46,496 nucleotides of DNA from Paraburkholderia solisilvae (GTDB taxonomy: Bacteria > Pseudomonadota > Gammaproteobacteria > Burkholderiales > Burkholderiaceae): NCBI RefSeq assembly GCF_902859875.1, contig NZ_CADIKF010000057.1, forward strand, positions 1-46,496, read 5' to 3'. Below are positions 23,999 through 32,923 of this stretch, one piece after another. Position numbers and translations under genes: made by a program. Position 1 is the stretch's first letter. Each line of letters begins with the position of its first letter. Below the pieces are notes generated by a model. It ran no database searches. It was not told the origin of the DNA and worked only from the letters and a program-made list of their open reading frames with translations.

Positions 23999-24563
23999 CG
24001 GTTGCCTTTCTCGTTGCCTGAAAATCGGGTCCATGCGCACAGCCGTCGCGATTACGACAGCTGTTGCAGCAGCTGTTGCACATCAGCGGGAATCGGCCAT
24101 CCATTCTAGAAAGAGAAAATCGTCGAAAAAATGCGGCAAAACGATTAAATCGTTTTGCATGTCGAATCGTTTGAGCGGTGCGCATCGCTGCCTGCCGCAG
24201 CCCGGCACGCGCGACTCCAGAACGGTCGGTAACAATTTCGCACCATTTAATCCGCTTGCGGAAAGTATGGATAACGAAAAACAAGCTAACCGAATTTTTC
24301 TGCGACATTCGATCAGCATGGTCGACGTTTTATCGAGTATTCCAGAGCGATATAAAGCTGAATTATTTTGAATTTTTTGAATTTTTTTTCCGCCATGTAT
24401 TTCCGCTTAATCTGAGTCGCAACTCATTTTGCGGCCCGAGCGCCGTGGCGGCCCCGCCGCGCTCGACAGCGCCCGCTTTCTTCATACGTACGCGCTTTCT
24501 TCATACATACGACCCGGTGCGGCCAGCGAGTCCCGCCGAGGTTTTCCGACCGGAGAACTGCTT
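23999..24563. promoter_or_regulatory. Divergent bceN/bceP control region
   Basis: 565 bp without a gene. A stretch at about 24100-24425 is much more AT-rich than its surroundings, with a TTTTGAA/TTTTTTGAA/TTTTTTTT series at 24364-24390. This is the second major divergent control point of the locus after bceA/bceB. A 14-bp direct repeat lies near its right end (24474-24506). I cannot fix -35/-10 boxes. Confidence 0.6.
24474..24506. repeat. 14-bp direct repeat in the bceP leader, 19-bp period
   Basis: CGCTTTCTTCATAC occurs at 24474-24487 and again at 24493-24506, separated by GTACG, and the second copy is followed by ATACGAC. The 19-bp spacing is close to two helical turns, so both copies face the same side of the DNA. 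It starts 90 bp before the bceP start, where a regulator could bind, or it is a chance duplication. Confidence 0.5.
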
Positions 24564-26792
24564 TTGATCCGATCTCTGCTTGCCGGAGTGCTCTATGCGT
24601 TTGCATCGTTCGTCACGATGTCGGGTGCGTCCGCGCAAACACCGTCGGCGTCCGTTGCGTCGGGCGGCGCACCGCTGAAAGTACAGACGTCATGGATCGG
24701 CAACAGCTTCGGATTCGGCGACGGAAGCTGGACGCAGATCAATATCACCGCCATCGCGGTCACGCCTGACGGCAAGGTCTACACAGACTCGCCGTGGGAC
24801 GAGAGCGGTGCGGAAGCAGGCATCTATAAGGACGGCAAGATGCTCGGCTACGCAAACGGCACACATGGCTGGGGCAACGGCGGCGGCAATGCGGTTGCGC
24901 TCAATCATCGCTATGCGTTTATCGCGGTCACCGTGGGCACCGAACGAGGCCATCTGGTCGGCAAGGGCGTGTGGCCGGAAAAAGGCCATCAGTGGTATGG
25001 CGTGACGCGCCGTGCGCTGGCTGAGCCGCAACGCACCGCGCCGTTCCAGCCGGTTGCGAATGCGGCCGATCCGCGTGCGCGGCTGGCGGCGAGCTTCCTG
25101 ATCGTCAACGACGTGGCGTCGGATACGCATAGCGAAGTGACCGGGCTTGCCGCGAACGATACGATGCTCTACGTCGCGAGCGCGGCGACCGACCGTGTCG
25201 ATCTTTACGACCCGGAGTCGATGCAGCGCAAGAGTTCGTTCGACGTGCATCAACCGGGTCATCTCGCGCTTGGCGCCGACGGCACGCTGTGGGTGCTGAC
25301 CGATATTCTCGACGGCAAGCCGAAGCTCGCGCATTACTCCGCCACGGGCCAGAAGCTCGACGACACGCTGCCGCTGCCGGCGGACAGCGTGCCGGTCGAC
25401 GTCGCAATCGACGCGCAAGGGCGCGTGCTGATCGCGGACAACGGGCCGCGCCAGCAGGTGCTGTTCTTCACGAAGCAGGGCGGCCGTTATGCGGCGTCCG
25501 GCACGCTCGGCGAGCGCGGCGGCATCTTCTCAGGCGTCGCCGGCCGGCCGGGCCCGCAGCGCTTCAATGGCCTGACCGCCGTCGGCGCCGATGCGCGCGG
25601 CAACGTCTATGTGGCGAGCAACGGCCTGGGCCCGAATTTCGCGCCGGCCGGCACCAGTCTCGGCGCGGGTCTGGGCGCGACGCTCGAGAGCTATGCGCCG
25701 GATGGCAAGCGCTTGTGGAACGTCGAGGGTCTGCTATTCGTCGACGGCGCGTGGATCGACCCGGCGCGTCCGAACAGCGTCTATACCGGCAACAAGCGCT
25801 TCGAGCTCGATCTGTCGAAACCGGCCGGTCAGCAATGGACGTACGCCGGCTTTCTGTCGAACCGTTTCAAATATCCGGAAGATCCGGTGTTCCACGTCGA
25901 TCAGTGGCCGGGCCTGCCGATCGCGCGGCAACTCAAAGGACGCACGATCCTGTATCTGACCGACATGTATTCAGATCACCTGAAGATCTATCGCTTCGAC
26001 GCGGCGCGCGACGGCGAGACGGCGATTCCATCCGGATATATCGCCGGACGCGGGCTGCGCGACGTCAACGCGATTCCGGATGCGCCGCCCGGAGGCGACT
26101 GGATGTGGCGTGACACCAACGGCAACGGCCGTTTCGAGGCGGACGAGTTCGCGCGCAATTCGAGCGGCACGCGGCTGATCGGCGGCTGGGGCTGGTGGGT
26201 CGATACGGCCGGCGACATCTGGCACACCGTCGATGCGAAGGGGATCTATCGCTTCCATTTCGGCGGCTTCGACAAGGCGGGCAATCCGGTCTATTCGTAT
26301 GACGACATGAAGTCGTATCCGCTGCCGGCGCCGTTCAACCAGGTGCACCGCGCGGTGTACGACGCATCGACCGATTCGCTGTACGCGACCGGCTATACCG
26401 ACGACGCGCCGTACCAGAAGCCGCAATGGAAAGAAGTCGGCCGCGTGCTGGTGCGCTATGACAAGTGGTCGAGCGGCAGGCCCGACGCGCGTTATACGGT
26501 CAAGCTGCCGTGGGACACCAACGCCAAACCGCTTGTGACGATTATCGGGGTGACGGTCGAAGGCCAGTACGTGTTCGCGGTCGAACCCGCGGGCATCGTG
26601 CACGTGTTCGACAAGCAGCGCGGCAACGAAGTCGGCGTGATCAAGCCGGGGCCGGAAGTGGGCGGCGCGTCCGGCTGGGTCGACGTCGCCAACGGCATCA
26701 GCGCGGCGCGCCGCAGTGATGGAGAGTACCTGGTGTTCGTCGAGGAAGACGCGCGCGGCAAGGTGATGATGTACCGCTGGAAACCGGCGTAA
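24564..26792 (+). CDS. bceP: Secreted beta-propeller (NHL/SMP-30-like) protein of the EPS locus
   Basis: The protein has 742 residues from a TTG at 24564, chosen because GGAG lies 8 nt upstream and translation then begins with a signal peptide (MIRSLLAGVLYAFASFVTMS, cleavage after GASA). The upstream extension in frame is not signal-like. The mature protein shows recurring propeller strands: ITAIAVTPDGKVYTDSPWD, GHLALGADGTLWVLTDIL, DVAIDAQGRVLIADNGPRQQ, GLTAVGADARGNVYVASNG and GWWVDTAGDIWHTVDAKGIY. Tryptophan is frequent. A DTNGNGRFEADEF segment (about 515) looks like a calcium-binding loop. It should act in the periplasm or outside the cell, perhaps binding the polymer; the catalytic role is unknown. 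The bceP name rests on position between bceN and bceQ. Confidence 0.75.
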   Translation: MIRSLLAGVLYAFASFVTMSGASAQTPSASVASGGAPLKVQTSWIGNSFGFGDGSWTQINITAIAVTPDGKVYTDSPWDESGAEAGIYKDGKMLGYANGTHGWGNGGGNAVALNHRYAFIAVTVGTERGHLVGKGVWPEKGHQWYGVTRRALAEPQRTAPFQPVANAADPRARLAASFLIVNDVASDTHSEVTGLAANDTMLYVASAATDRVDLYDPESMQRKSSFDVHQPGHLALGADGTLWVLTDILDGKPKLAHYSATGQKLDDTLPLPADSVPVDVAIDAQGRVLIADNGPRQQVLFFTKQGGRYAASGTLGERGGIFSGVAGRPGPQRFNGLTAVGADARGNVYVASNGLGPNFAPAGTSLGAGLGATLESYAPDGKRLWNVEGLLFVDGAWIDPARPNSVYTGNKRFELDLSKPAGQQWTYAGFLSNRFKYPEDPVFHVDQWPGLPIARQLKGRTILYLTDMYSDHLKIYRFDAARDGETAIPSGYIAGRGLRDVNAIPDAPPGGDWMWRDTNGNGRFEADEFARNSSGTRLIGGWGWWVDTAGDIWHTVDAKGIYRFHFGGFDKAGNPVYSYDDMKSYPLPAPFNQVHRAVYDASTDSLYATGYTDDAPYQKPQWKEVGRVLVRYDKWSSGRPDARYTVKLPWDTNAKPLVTIIGVTVEGQYVFAVEPAGIVHVFDKQRGNEVGVIKPGPEVGGASGWVDVANGISAARRSDGEYLVFVEEDARGKVMMYRWKPA

Positions 26793-26802
26793 AGGATAAC
26801 GG

Positions 26803-28281
26803 ATGGACAAGGGCATCCTGAGGAACGTAGCGATCAATCTCGTCGGGCTGGTGCTGCCCACGTTTGTCTCGCTCGTCACCGTGCCGTCCTACATCAAGGT
26901 GCTGGGCGTCGAACGTTACGGCGTGGTGAGCCTCGTGTGGGTGCTGATCGGCTACTTCGGCATTCTCGATCTGGGCATGGGCATGGCCGCGCAGAATCAC
27001 ATCTCGAAGGCGCGCGCGTCCGCGGACAAGGACGAGTGCACGCGCGTGTTCTGGAGCGCGACGTGGCTCAACTTCGCGACCGGCGTGATCGGCGGCCTCG
27101 TCATCTATTTCGGCACCTTTATCTACACGTCGTATTTCTCGAAGGTGTCGCCCGCGTTGCAGCACGAGGTGGTCGCCGCGCTGCCGTGGCTTGCGATCGC
27201 GATTCCCATTTCGAACGTGTCGTGGGTATTTGCGGGCGCGATCAACGGCGCGGAGAAGTTCGGCAGCTACAACACGAACCAGACGATCGGCACGTTCCTG
27301 TTTCAGCTGCTGCCGCTTTTCGCCGCGTGGTGGATCGGCCCGACCTTGCCGAACGTGCTGGCCGCCGCGGTGGCCGCGCGCACGATCGCAGCCGTCCTGC
27401 TGTGCCGCTCCGCGCTGAAGGTGCTCGATATCCGCACGATGCTGCCGCCGCAGTTCGGCGTCGCGAAGGGCCTGTTCAGCTTCGGCGGCTGGATGCTGCT
27501 CACGTCGGTGATGCTGCTGATCGCCGAATCGGCCGACCGCGTGCTGATCGGCGCAGGACTCGGCGCGCGCTTCGTCACGTATTACTCGGTGCCGCAAAAC
27601 CTCGTCACGCGGCTGAACATCATCCCGACCGCGATGGTGCGCACGCTCTTTCCGCGCCTGTCGGCGCTCAATCGCGAGAATGCGGACCTCGTGATGCGGC
27701 AGTCACTCGAATTCCTGAACGGCGTGTTTACGCCGGTGATGCTCGTCGCGATGCTGGTGCTCGAGCCGTTTCTGCATCTGTGGGTCGGCAATGAAGTGGC
27801 GAGCGCGGGCGGCCCGGTCGGGCGCATTCTGATCATCTTCGTGTGGCTGACCGGCCAGGCGAACCTCGCGCGCATCCTGATCCAGGCGCAGGTGCATCCG
27901 GCGCTCGCGGCGCGCGTGGGCCTGGTCGAAACGCCGCTCTTTGCCGCTGCGATCTGGGGCGGTCTGCATTTCTTCGGGCTCACCGGCGCCGCGGTCGCGG
28001 TGGCCGCGCGCGGCCTGTTCGACTACCTCGTGCTGCTGTGGGTGTCGCGCATCCATGCGCGGCCGATCGTGCTCGACATGGCCGCGCACCTCGCATTCCT
28101 CGTTGCCGCGCTGTGGCTGTCGACGCTTGCGACAACGATCCCGCTGGTGGTTGCGGCAACCGTGCTGGTGGTCGGCGCGAACCTCGCGTGGTCGCTGACG
28201 ATGACGCCCGCGCTGCGCGATCTCGCGCGCGCGGTGCTCGGCCGGCTCGTGAGGCTGTATTCACGGAAGAGCGCATCATGA
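26803..28281 (+). CDS. bceQ: Lipid-linked repeat-unit flippase (Wzx type)
   Basis: This 492-residue MATE/MOP-superfamily membrane protein has about twelve to fourteen membrane segments, with charged residues buried in the N-terminal half (for example LDLGMGMAAQNHISKARA, about 54-71). Start MDKGILRNVAINLVGLVLPT fits the Wzx N-terminus, with AAGGA about 6 nt upstream. It should move the undecaprenyl-linked repeat unit across the inner membrane to the BceI polymerase. It is 10 bp after bceP and overlaps bceR by 4 bp (ATGA), so the three genes form a coupled operon. Confidence 0.9.
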   Translation: MDKGILRNVAINLVGLVLPTFVSLVTVPSYIKVLGVERYGVVSLVWVLIGYFGILDLGMGMAAQNHISKARASADKDECTRVFWSATWLNFATGVIGGLVIYFGTFIYTSYFSKVSPALQHEVVAALPWLAIAIPISNVSWVFAGAINGAEKFGSYNTNQTIGTFLFQLLPLFAAWWIGPTLPNVLAAAVAARTIAAVLLCRSALKVLDIRTMLPPQFGVAKGLFSFGGWMLLTSVMLLIAESADRVLIGAGLGARFVTYYSVPQNLVTRLNIIPTAMVRTLFPRLSALNRENADLVMRQSLEFLNGVFTPVMLVAMLVLEPFLHLWVGNEVASAGGPVGRILIIFVWLTGQANLARILIQAQVHPALAARVGLVETPLFAAAIWGGLHFFGLTGAAVAVAARGLFDYLVLLWVSRIHARPIVLDMAAHLAFLVAALWLSTLATTIPLVVAATVLVVGANLAWSLTMTPALRDLARAVLGRLVRLYSRKSAS

Positions 28282-30851
28282 ACCACGACATCGCTGAAGA
28301 AACGCCAGGATGGGCCACCACGAGCGCGCGCCCGCAACCGCCTGTGCCGAACGTCGCGCCCGGGCGTGACGTGCCGCTCGCACCGCTTGCGCCCGTCGCG
28401 CCCGTTGCACCGGTGGCGCCGCCGCGTCGTGCGGCGGCGCCTGGGGGTCATGGCGCGCAAACGGCGCGCGTGGCGATCGTGCACGATTGGCTCGTCACGT
28501 ACGCGGGCGCAGAGCGCGTGCTCGAGCAGATCATCGCGTGCTTTCCGGATGCGGACCTGTTCTCGCTCGTCGATTTCCTCGAGGACCGCACGTTTATTCG
28601 CGGCAAGCCGGTGACGACATCGTTTATCCAGAAGCTGCCGAAAGCGAAGACCCATTACCGCTCGTACTTGCCGCTGATGCCGCTCGCGATCGAGCAGTTC
28701 GATCTGTCCGGCTATGACGTCGTGATTTCGAGCAGCCACGCGGTCGCCAAAGGCGTGCTGACCGGACCCGACCAGGTGCACGTGAGCTATGTGCACTCGC
28801 CGATCCGCTATGCGTGGGACCTGCAGCATCAGTACCTGAACGAATCGAAGCTCACGCGCGGTCCGAAATCGGCACTCGCGCGCATGGTCCTGCATTACAT
28901 CCGCAACTGGGATGTGCGCACGTCGAATTCGGTCGACTCGTTCGTGTCGAATTCCGCGTTTATCGCGCGCCGCATCAAGAAGGTTTATCAGCGCGACGCG
29001 GACGTGATCAACCCGCCGGTCGACGTCGAAGCGTTTTCGGTGCAGGAGCAGAAGGAAGACTTCTATCTGACCGCGTCGCGGATGGTGCCGTACAAGAAGA
29101 TCGACCTGATTGTCGAAGCGTTCGCGAAGATGCCGCAACGGCAACTGGTCGTGATCGGCGACGGGCCCGACATGCAGAAGATTCGTGCGAAAGCGGCGCC
29201 GAATGTCGAGATCATGGGCTATCAGCCGTTTTCCGTGCTGCGTGACCGGATGCGGCGCGCGAAGGCGTTCGTGTTCGCGGCCGAAGAGGACTTCGGCATT
29301 TCAGTGGTCGAGGCGCAGGCGTGCGGCACGCCGGTGATCGCCTACGGCAAGGGCGGCGCGCTCGAAACGGTGCGCGACCTGTCGGACCCGCGGCCCACCG
29401 GCCTCTTCTTCGACGAACAGGCGGCCGGCTCGATTATTGCCGCGGTCGAGAACTTCGCTGCGCAGCCGGACCGTTTCGCGCCCGCGGATTGCCGCGCGAA
29501 TGCGGAGCGCTTTTCCGCCGCGCTGTTTCGCGAGCGATTCTTTGCGCATGTGCGCGCGCAGGCGCCCGCGCTGAAGGGCGTGACGCTGCCGCCGTACGCG
29601 CCGTACGATCCGGCGCAGAAGAACGCGGCGGCGAATCCGGCCGCGTCGCTGCGCGTGCTGGCGGTCGATCAGAGCGGCGTGCTGGGCGGCGCGGAATTGT
29701 CGCTGCTCGAAATTGTGAAGACGCTGCGCGCGCGCATGGACGTCGTGCTGTTCGACGACGGCCCGTTTCGCGCGGCGCTCGATCGCGCCGGCGTGCCGGC
29801 CACCGTGCTCGATGCGGGCGCGACGCGCGACATGCGCAAGCAGGGCGGCTCGCCGCCGCTCGGCCGCGCGCTGAAAAGCGTGGGGTCGCTGGTGCGCGCG
29901 ACCGCGGCGCACGCGCGTCACAACGACGTGATCTATGCGAATACGCAGCGCGCGATGGTAGTCAGCGTGCTGGCCGGCAAGCTCGCCCGCAAGCCGGTGG
30001 TCTGGCATTTGCGCGACATCGTCAGCGCCGAGCACTTCGGCGGGCGGCAGCGGGTGGTGATCAAATGGTGCGCGCGCTTCGGGCTCGCGCACGTCATTGC
30101 GAACTCGGCCGCCTCCGCCCGCGCGTTCGTCCAGCTGACGAACTTCGCCGACGACAAGGTCGAGGTGGTCTTCAACGGCATCGCGAGCGCGCCGTTCGAT
30201 GCGCTGCGCGACACCCCGCGAGGCAGCTTGCGTTCGCAGTTGAACCTGCCGCGCGATGCGTTTCTGGTCGGTTCTTTCAGCCGCCTTGCGCGCTGGAAAG
30301 GGCAGCATGTGCTGCTCGAAGCGATGCTGCGCGGCGACGCCCGGCTGAACCCGCCCATGCATGCGGTGCTGGTCGGCTCGGCGCTGTTCGGCGAGGACGC
30401 CTACGAGGCGGAGTTGCGCGCATTCGTCGCGCAGCACGGACTGGGCGAGCGGGTGCATTTTCTCGGCTTCCAGCACGATATCGCGGCCTGCATGTGCGCG
30501 ATGGATGTCGTTGCGCATACGTCGATCACGCCGGAGCCGTTCGGGCGCGTGATCGTCGAAGGGATGCTCGCGGGGCGGCCGGTGGTGGCCGCGCGTGCGG
30601 GCGGCGTGACCGAGATTCTCCAGCACGGCGAGAACGGCATGCTGTGCAAGCCCGGCGATGCGCGCGCGCTCGCGGATACGCTCGCCGCATTGCGCGCCGA
30701 CCCGGCGCTGCGCGATCGGCTCGTGACGCGCGGCTATCAGACCGCGACCGGCACGTTTGGCGCCGCCGCATATGTGGCCGGGGTCGAGCGGATTTTGCAG
30801 CGGGTCGCGGCTGGCGGACAAGGACAGGCGGCGCAGGCGAAGGTTGGCTGA
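28278..30851 (+). CDS. bceR: Double GT4 glycosyltransferase (two fused GT-B enzymes)
   Basis: This 857-residue protein starts at the ATG at 28278, overlapping the bceQ stop. After an unstructured leader with an (APV/L)n run (about 34-50) come two complete GT-B modules. Module 1 (about 63-440) has VAIVHDWLVTYAGAERVLEQ, then YLTASRMVPYKKIDLIVEAF and FVFAAEEDFGISVVEAQACG with the E-x7-E pair. Module 2 (about 455-845) has VLAVDQSGVLGGAELSLLEI, then VGSFSRLARWKGQHVLLEAM and ITPEPFGRVIVEGMLAGRPV, again with the Glu pair. Both keep catalytic residues, so both should be active and add two consecutive sugars. It ends just before the tandem-repeat array. Confidence 0.93.
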   Translation: MNHDIAEETPGWATTSARPQPPVPNVAPGRDVPLAPLAPVAPVAPVAPPRRAAAPGGHGAQTARVAIVHDWLVTYAGAERVLEQIIACFPDADLFSLVDFLEDRTFIRGKPVTTSFIQKLPKAKTHYRSYLPLMPLAIEQFDLSGYDVVISSSHAVAKGVLTGPDQVHVSYVHSPIRYAWDLQHQYLNESKLTRGPKSALARMVLHYIRNWDVRTSNSVDSFVSNSAFIARRIKKVYQRDADVINPPVDVEAFSVQEQKEDFYLTASRMVPYKKIDLIVEAFAKMPQRQLVVIGDGPDMQKIRAKAAPNVEIMGYQPFSVLRDRMRRAKAFVFAAEEDFGISVVEAQACGTPVIAYGKGGALETVRDLSDPRPTGLFFDEQAAGSIIAAVENFAAQPDRFAPADCRANAERFSAALFRERFFAHVRAQAPALKGVTLPPYAPYDPAQKNAAANPAASLRVLAVDQSGVLGGAELSLLEIVKTLRARMDVVLFDDGPFRAALDRAGVPATVLDAGATRDMRKQGGSPPLGRALKSVGSLVRATAAHARHNDVIYANTQRAMVVSVLAGKLARKPVVWHLRDIVSAEHFGGRQRVVIKWCARFGLAHVIANSAASARAFVQLTNFADDKVEVVFNGIASAPFDALRDTPRGSLRSQLNLPRDAFLVGSFSRLARWKGQHVLLEAMLRGDARLNPPMHAVLVGSALFGEDAYEAELRAFVAQHGLGERVHFLGFQHDIAACMCAMDVVAHTSITPEPFGRVIVEGMLAGRPVVAARAGGVTEILQHGENGMLCKPGDARALADTLAALRADPALRDRLVTRGYQTATGTFGAAAYVAGVERILQRVAAGGQGQAAQAKVG

Positions 30852-30883
30852 ACGGCCGGTGGGCCGGATCGCGGCGGCTGAAA

Positions 30884-31008
30884 GGCTCAGGCCGCGGGAT
30901 TCAGGCCGAGGGATTCAGGCCGCGGGATTCAGGCCAAAGGATTCAGGCCAAAGGATTCAGGCCAAAGGATTCAGGCCAAGGGATTCAGGCCAAAGGGCTC
31001 AGGCCACG
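30884..31008. repeat. 14-bp tandem repeat array (9 units) between bceR and bceS
   Basis: The unit is GGATTCAGGCCAAA. Starting at 30897 there are eight full-length units, at 30897, 30911, 30925, 30939, 30953, 30967, 30981 and 30995, preceded by a partial unit from 30884. Central copies are identical; outer ones differ in the last three bases (GAG, GCG, AAG, ACG). The final unit (GGGCTCAGGCCACG) holds the bceS stop codon (30999-31001). There are no spacers, so it is not a CRISPR array. The pattern is a minisatellite at the convergent 3' ends of two genes. Confidence 0.95.
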
Positions 31009-32210
31009 CGCGCCGCGGGCGCCTCAGCCTTCGCGCGCGATTTCGGCTTGAAGCTTGCCGACCATTTCATCGCCGGCAGTTCGACGAGCCGATAGAACAC
31101 ATAGGCAGCCGGAATCGCGATGCACATATAGCCGAACGACGGCCAGATCGACATCTGCAGCGCAGAGCGGTAGAACACCGACGACAGCAGCACGAAGACC
31201 GGCAGGTGAATCAGGTATAGCGAGAAGCTGAAGTCGCCGACGCGTGACAGCAGCCGCATCGGCGCCGGCTCGACCGCGCGGCGGCGTTCGAGCGCCTTGT
31301 ACAGGTAGCACGCGAAGCCGATGGCCCAGAGCTGGAACGCAAGGTATTGGCCTGCATAGAACGCAGCGCAGCCGAGCCCCGTGAAGAGGGCCGCGAGACC
31401 GTACCAGACGAGCGTCGAACGCGGTGGCCGCGCAGGCGTCGCGCCGGCCTGCGCCTCGGCGATCCAGGCGCCGAGCGTCCACGAAAACCAGTATGACGGG
31501 AAGAACTGGATATCGTGCCGTTCGAGCACGATAGCCGACACGATATTGATCAGCGCGACCGCGACCAGCACCGTATTCATGCCGAAGCGGCGGCGCAGCG
31601 CGAACAGCAGCGGATAGACCGCGTAGAACTGCACTTCGAGCGACAGCGTCCACAGCGCGCCGTTCGACCCGTACGTGTAGCCGGCGACGCCTTGCAGCGA
31701 GAACAGGTTGACGAGGAACGGCAGCAGGCCGATGTCGCGCACCTTGTGGCTGACTGGCGGCAGATGCAGGCTGATCGAGTCGAGCGCGAGCGTGAAGAGC
31801 AGCGCGGCGAGCAGCACCGGATAGATACGCGCGAAGCGGCGCATCCAGAAGTTGCCCGCATCGAGCCGATAACCGGGGTCTCGCGCGAGGCGAAAGGCGC
31901 CGCCGCGATGGATGCAGTAACCGCTGATCACAAAAAAGACTGGCACACCTGCGGAACCCCACGCGATCGGAAACGTCGCATACGCAACGAGAGAGCTGAA
32001 ATCGAATGACCTGCCGACAGTGTGGTGAAAGCTTTGCATGCCGACCCATACCACCTGGCGGCAGTGAAAGTAGGCGACCAGCAGCGCGGCGAAACCGCGC
32101 ATCGCGTCGACGACGTGCTCCTTGCCGGCGCTGGCGATGTGCGCGTGGCCGGCAGGCGCGGCGCTGAAGGGTGAGGCGGTCGTGGTGGCGTTCAGGACGG
32201 AATCGCTCAT
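30999..32210 (-). CDS. bceS: Acyltransferase family 3 (polysaccharide O-acyltransferase)
   Basis: This 403-residue inner-membrane protein starts at the ATG at 32210 (MSDSVLNATTTASPF), with GAGGA about 5 nt upstream. About ten membrane segments begin after the VVDAMRGFAALLVAYFHCRQ signature (about 36-55), where the family's catalytic His and Arg region lies. FFVISGYCIHRGG and FWMRRFARIYPVLL are also family signatures. It should acetylate the lipid-linked unit or polymer in the periplasm. The C-terminus KPKSRAKAEAPAARVA is basic, and the stop codon comes from the last tandem-repeat unit. The symbol follows position between bceR and bceT; other bce acyltransferases (bceO, bceU) exist, so the exact orthologue is uncertain. 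Confidence 0.82.
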   Translation of the reverse strand: MSDSVLNATTTASPFSAAPAGHAHIASAGKEHVVDAMRGFAALLVAYFHCRQVVWVGMQSFHHTVGRSFDFSSLVAYATFPIAWGSAGVPVFFVISGYCIHRGGAFRLARDPGYRLDAGNFWMRRFARIYPVLLAALLFTLALDSISLHLPPVSHKVRDIGLLPFLVNLFSLQGVAGYTYGSNGALWTLSLEVQFYAVYPLLFALRRRFGMNTVLVAVALINIVSAIVLERHDIQFFPSYWFSWTLGAWIAEAQAGATPARPPRSTLVWYGLAALFTGLGCAAFYAGQYLAFQLWAIGFACYLYKALERRRAVEPAPMRLLSRVGDFSFSLYLIHLPVFVLLSSVFYRSALQMSIWPSFGYMCIAIPAAYVFYRLVELPAMKWSASFKPKSRAKAEAPAARVA

Positions 32211-32483
32211 GCGGTCCTCGTGTGTATGCCGGCACGATGGTGCGACAGGTAAATGAAAGCAGGGCGTGCGAGCCGCGTGCACGGACCCCGCATTCGTATC
32301 GTAATGCTCGACGTTTGAAATAAAAGCGATAAAAAAGTGTATGAAAATGCAATGTGAACCATGCGAATTGCGTTGTCACGCGAGTGTCAACATTAAATAT
32401 TCCGGGTAAATACTGTTCGCGTTATCCACTAGTTTTTTTGTGCTAACTTTGACTTCAACAAATTCTTGGCGAGGGGGTGGTCA
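32211..32483. promoter_or_regulatory. AT-rich divergent region between bceS and the 52-aa membrane protein gene
   Basis: This 273-bp region between divergent genes is AT-rich from about 32300 to 32475 and should contain promoters for both. It contains TTGACTTCAACAAATTC around 32449-32465, but I cannot pair clear -35 and -10 boxes. Confidence 0.4.
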
Positions 32484-32642
32484 ATGAGCGTGCATGTGCT
32501 TGCTGGCGTAGTCGTCCTGCTGGTTCTGGTGGCCGTGTCAGCTTACCGCGAAGCGTTGCGTAACGAGCCTATCGGCCGTTTCCGGATTCACGCGGGCAAG
32601 CTTCCGCAGTTCGACGAAAACGAAGAGTCCGCTCTTCAGTAA
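32484..32642 (+). CDS. Small single-span membrane protein (52 aa)
   Basis: This short frame has strong local support. The ATG at 32484 has a GAGGGGG site about 7-13 nt upstream, codon use resembles neighbouring genes, and it is followed 18 nt later by a terminator-like hairpin. The protein begins MSVHVLAGVVVLLVLVAVSA, one hydrophobic span (about 4-20). A basic segment follows (YREALRNEPIGRFRIHAGK), then an acidic C-terminus (FDENEESALQ). It sits between bceS and bceT with its own AT-rich leader. I recognise no family. A small inner-membrane accessory or regulatory peptide of the EPS machinery is a guess from position. Confidence 0.7.
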   Translation: MSVHVLAGVVVLLVLVAVSAYREALRNEPIGRFRIHAGKLPQFDENEESALQ

Positions 32643-32660
32643 TTTCCGGTACGGCGTCCG

Positions 32661-32691
32661 CGGGCGGCAATATTTACCCTATTGCCGCCCG
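32661..32691 (+). terminator. Terminator-like hairpin after the 52-aa protein gene
   Basis: CGGGCGGCAAT (32661-32671) and ATTGCCGCCCG (32681-32691) form a perfect 11-bp stem with a 9-nt loop, 18 nt after the stop. No T-run follows, so it may work with Rho or as an RNA stabiliser. It supports the small gene as its own transcription unit, separate from bceT. Confidence 0.6.
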
Positions 32692-32923
32692 TCGGCCGGC
32701 CGTTATCCGGTAAGGTCCACGCATTACCCAGTTTATAAGAACGGCTCCGGTAAATCTGCGAAAGCCACTCGAAGAAATTAGCGCGTCTTTAACGGAATTC
32801 CGATTATTTTTCCGCTAGGCTTTTTTCACACCAGATTCACCGCCGAGCCCTTGGGGACGCCGGAAGGAAACCCCTCGGGAACTGGCGGGTGCAAACATCA
32901 TCAACCGAGTGGGAATGCATACC

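Noticed and set aside
30884..31008. CRISPR-like array.
   Set aside because: Units are only 14 bp, directly abutting, with no unique spacers and no cas genes. It is a simple tandem repeat.
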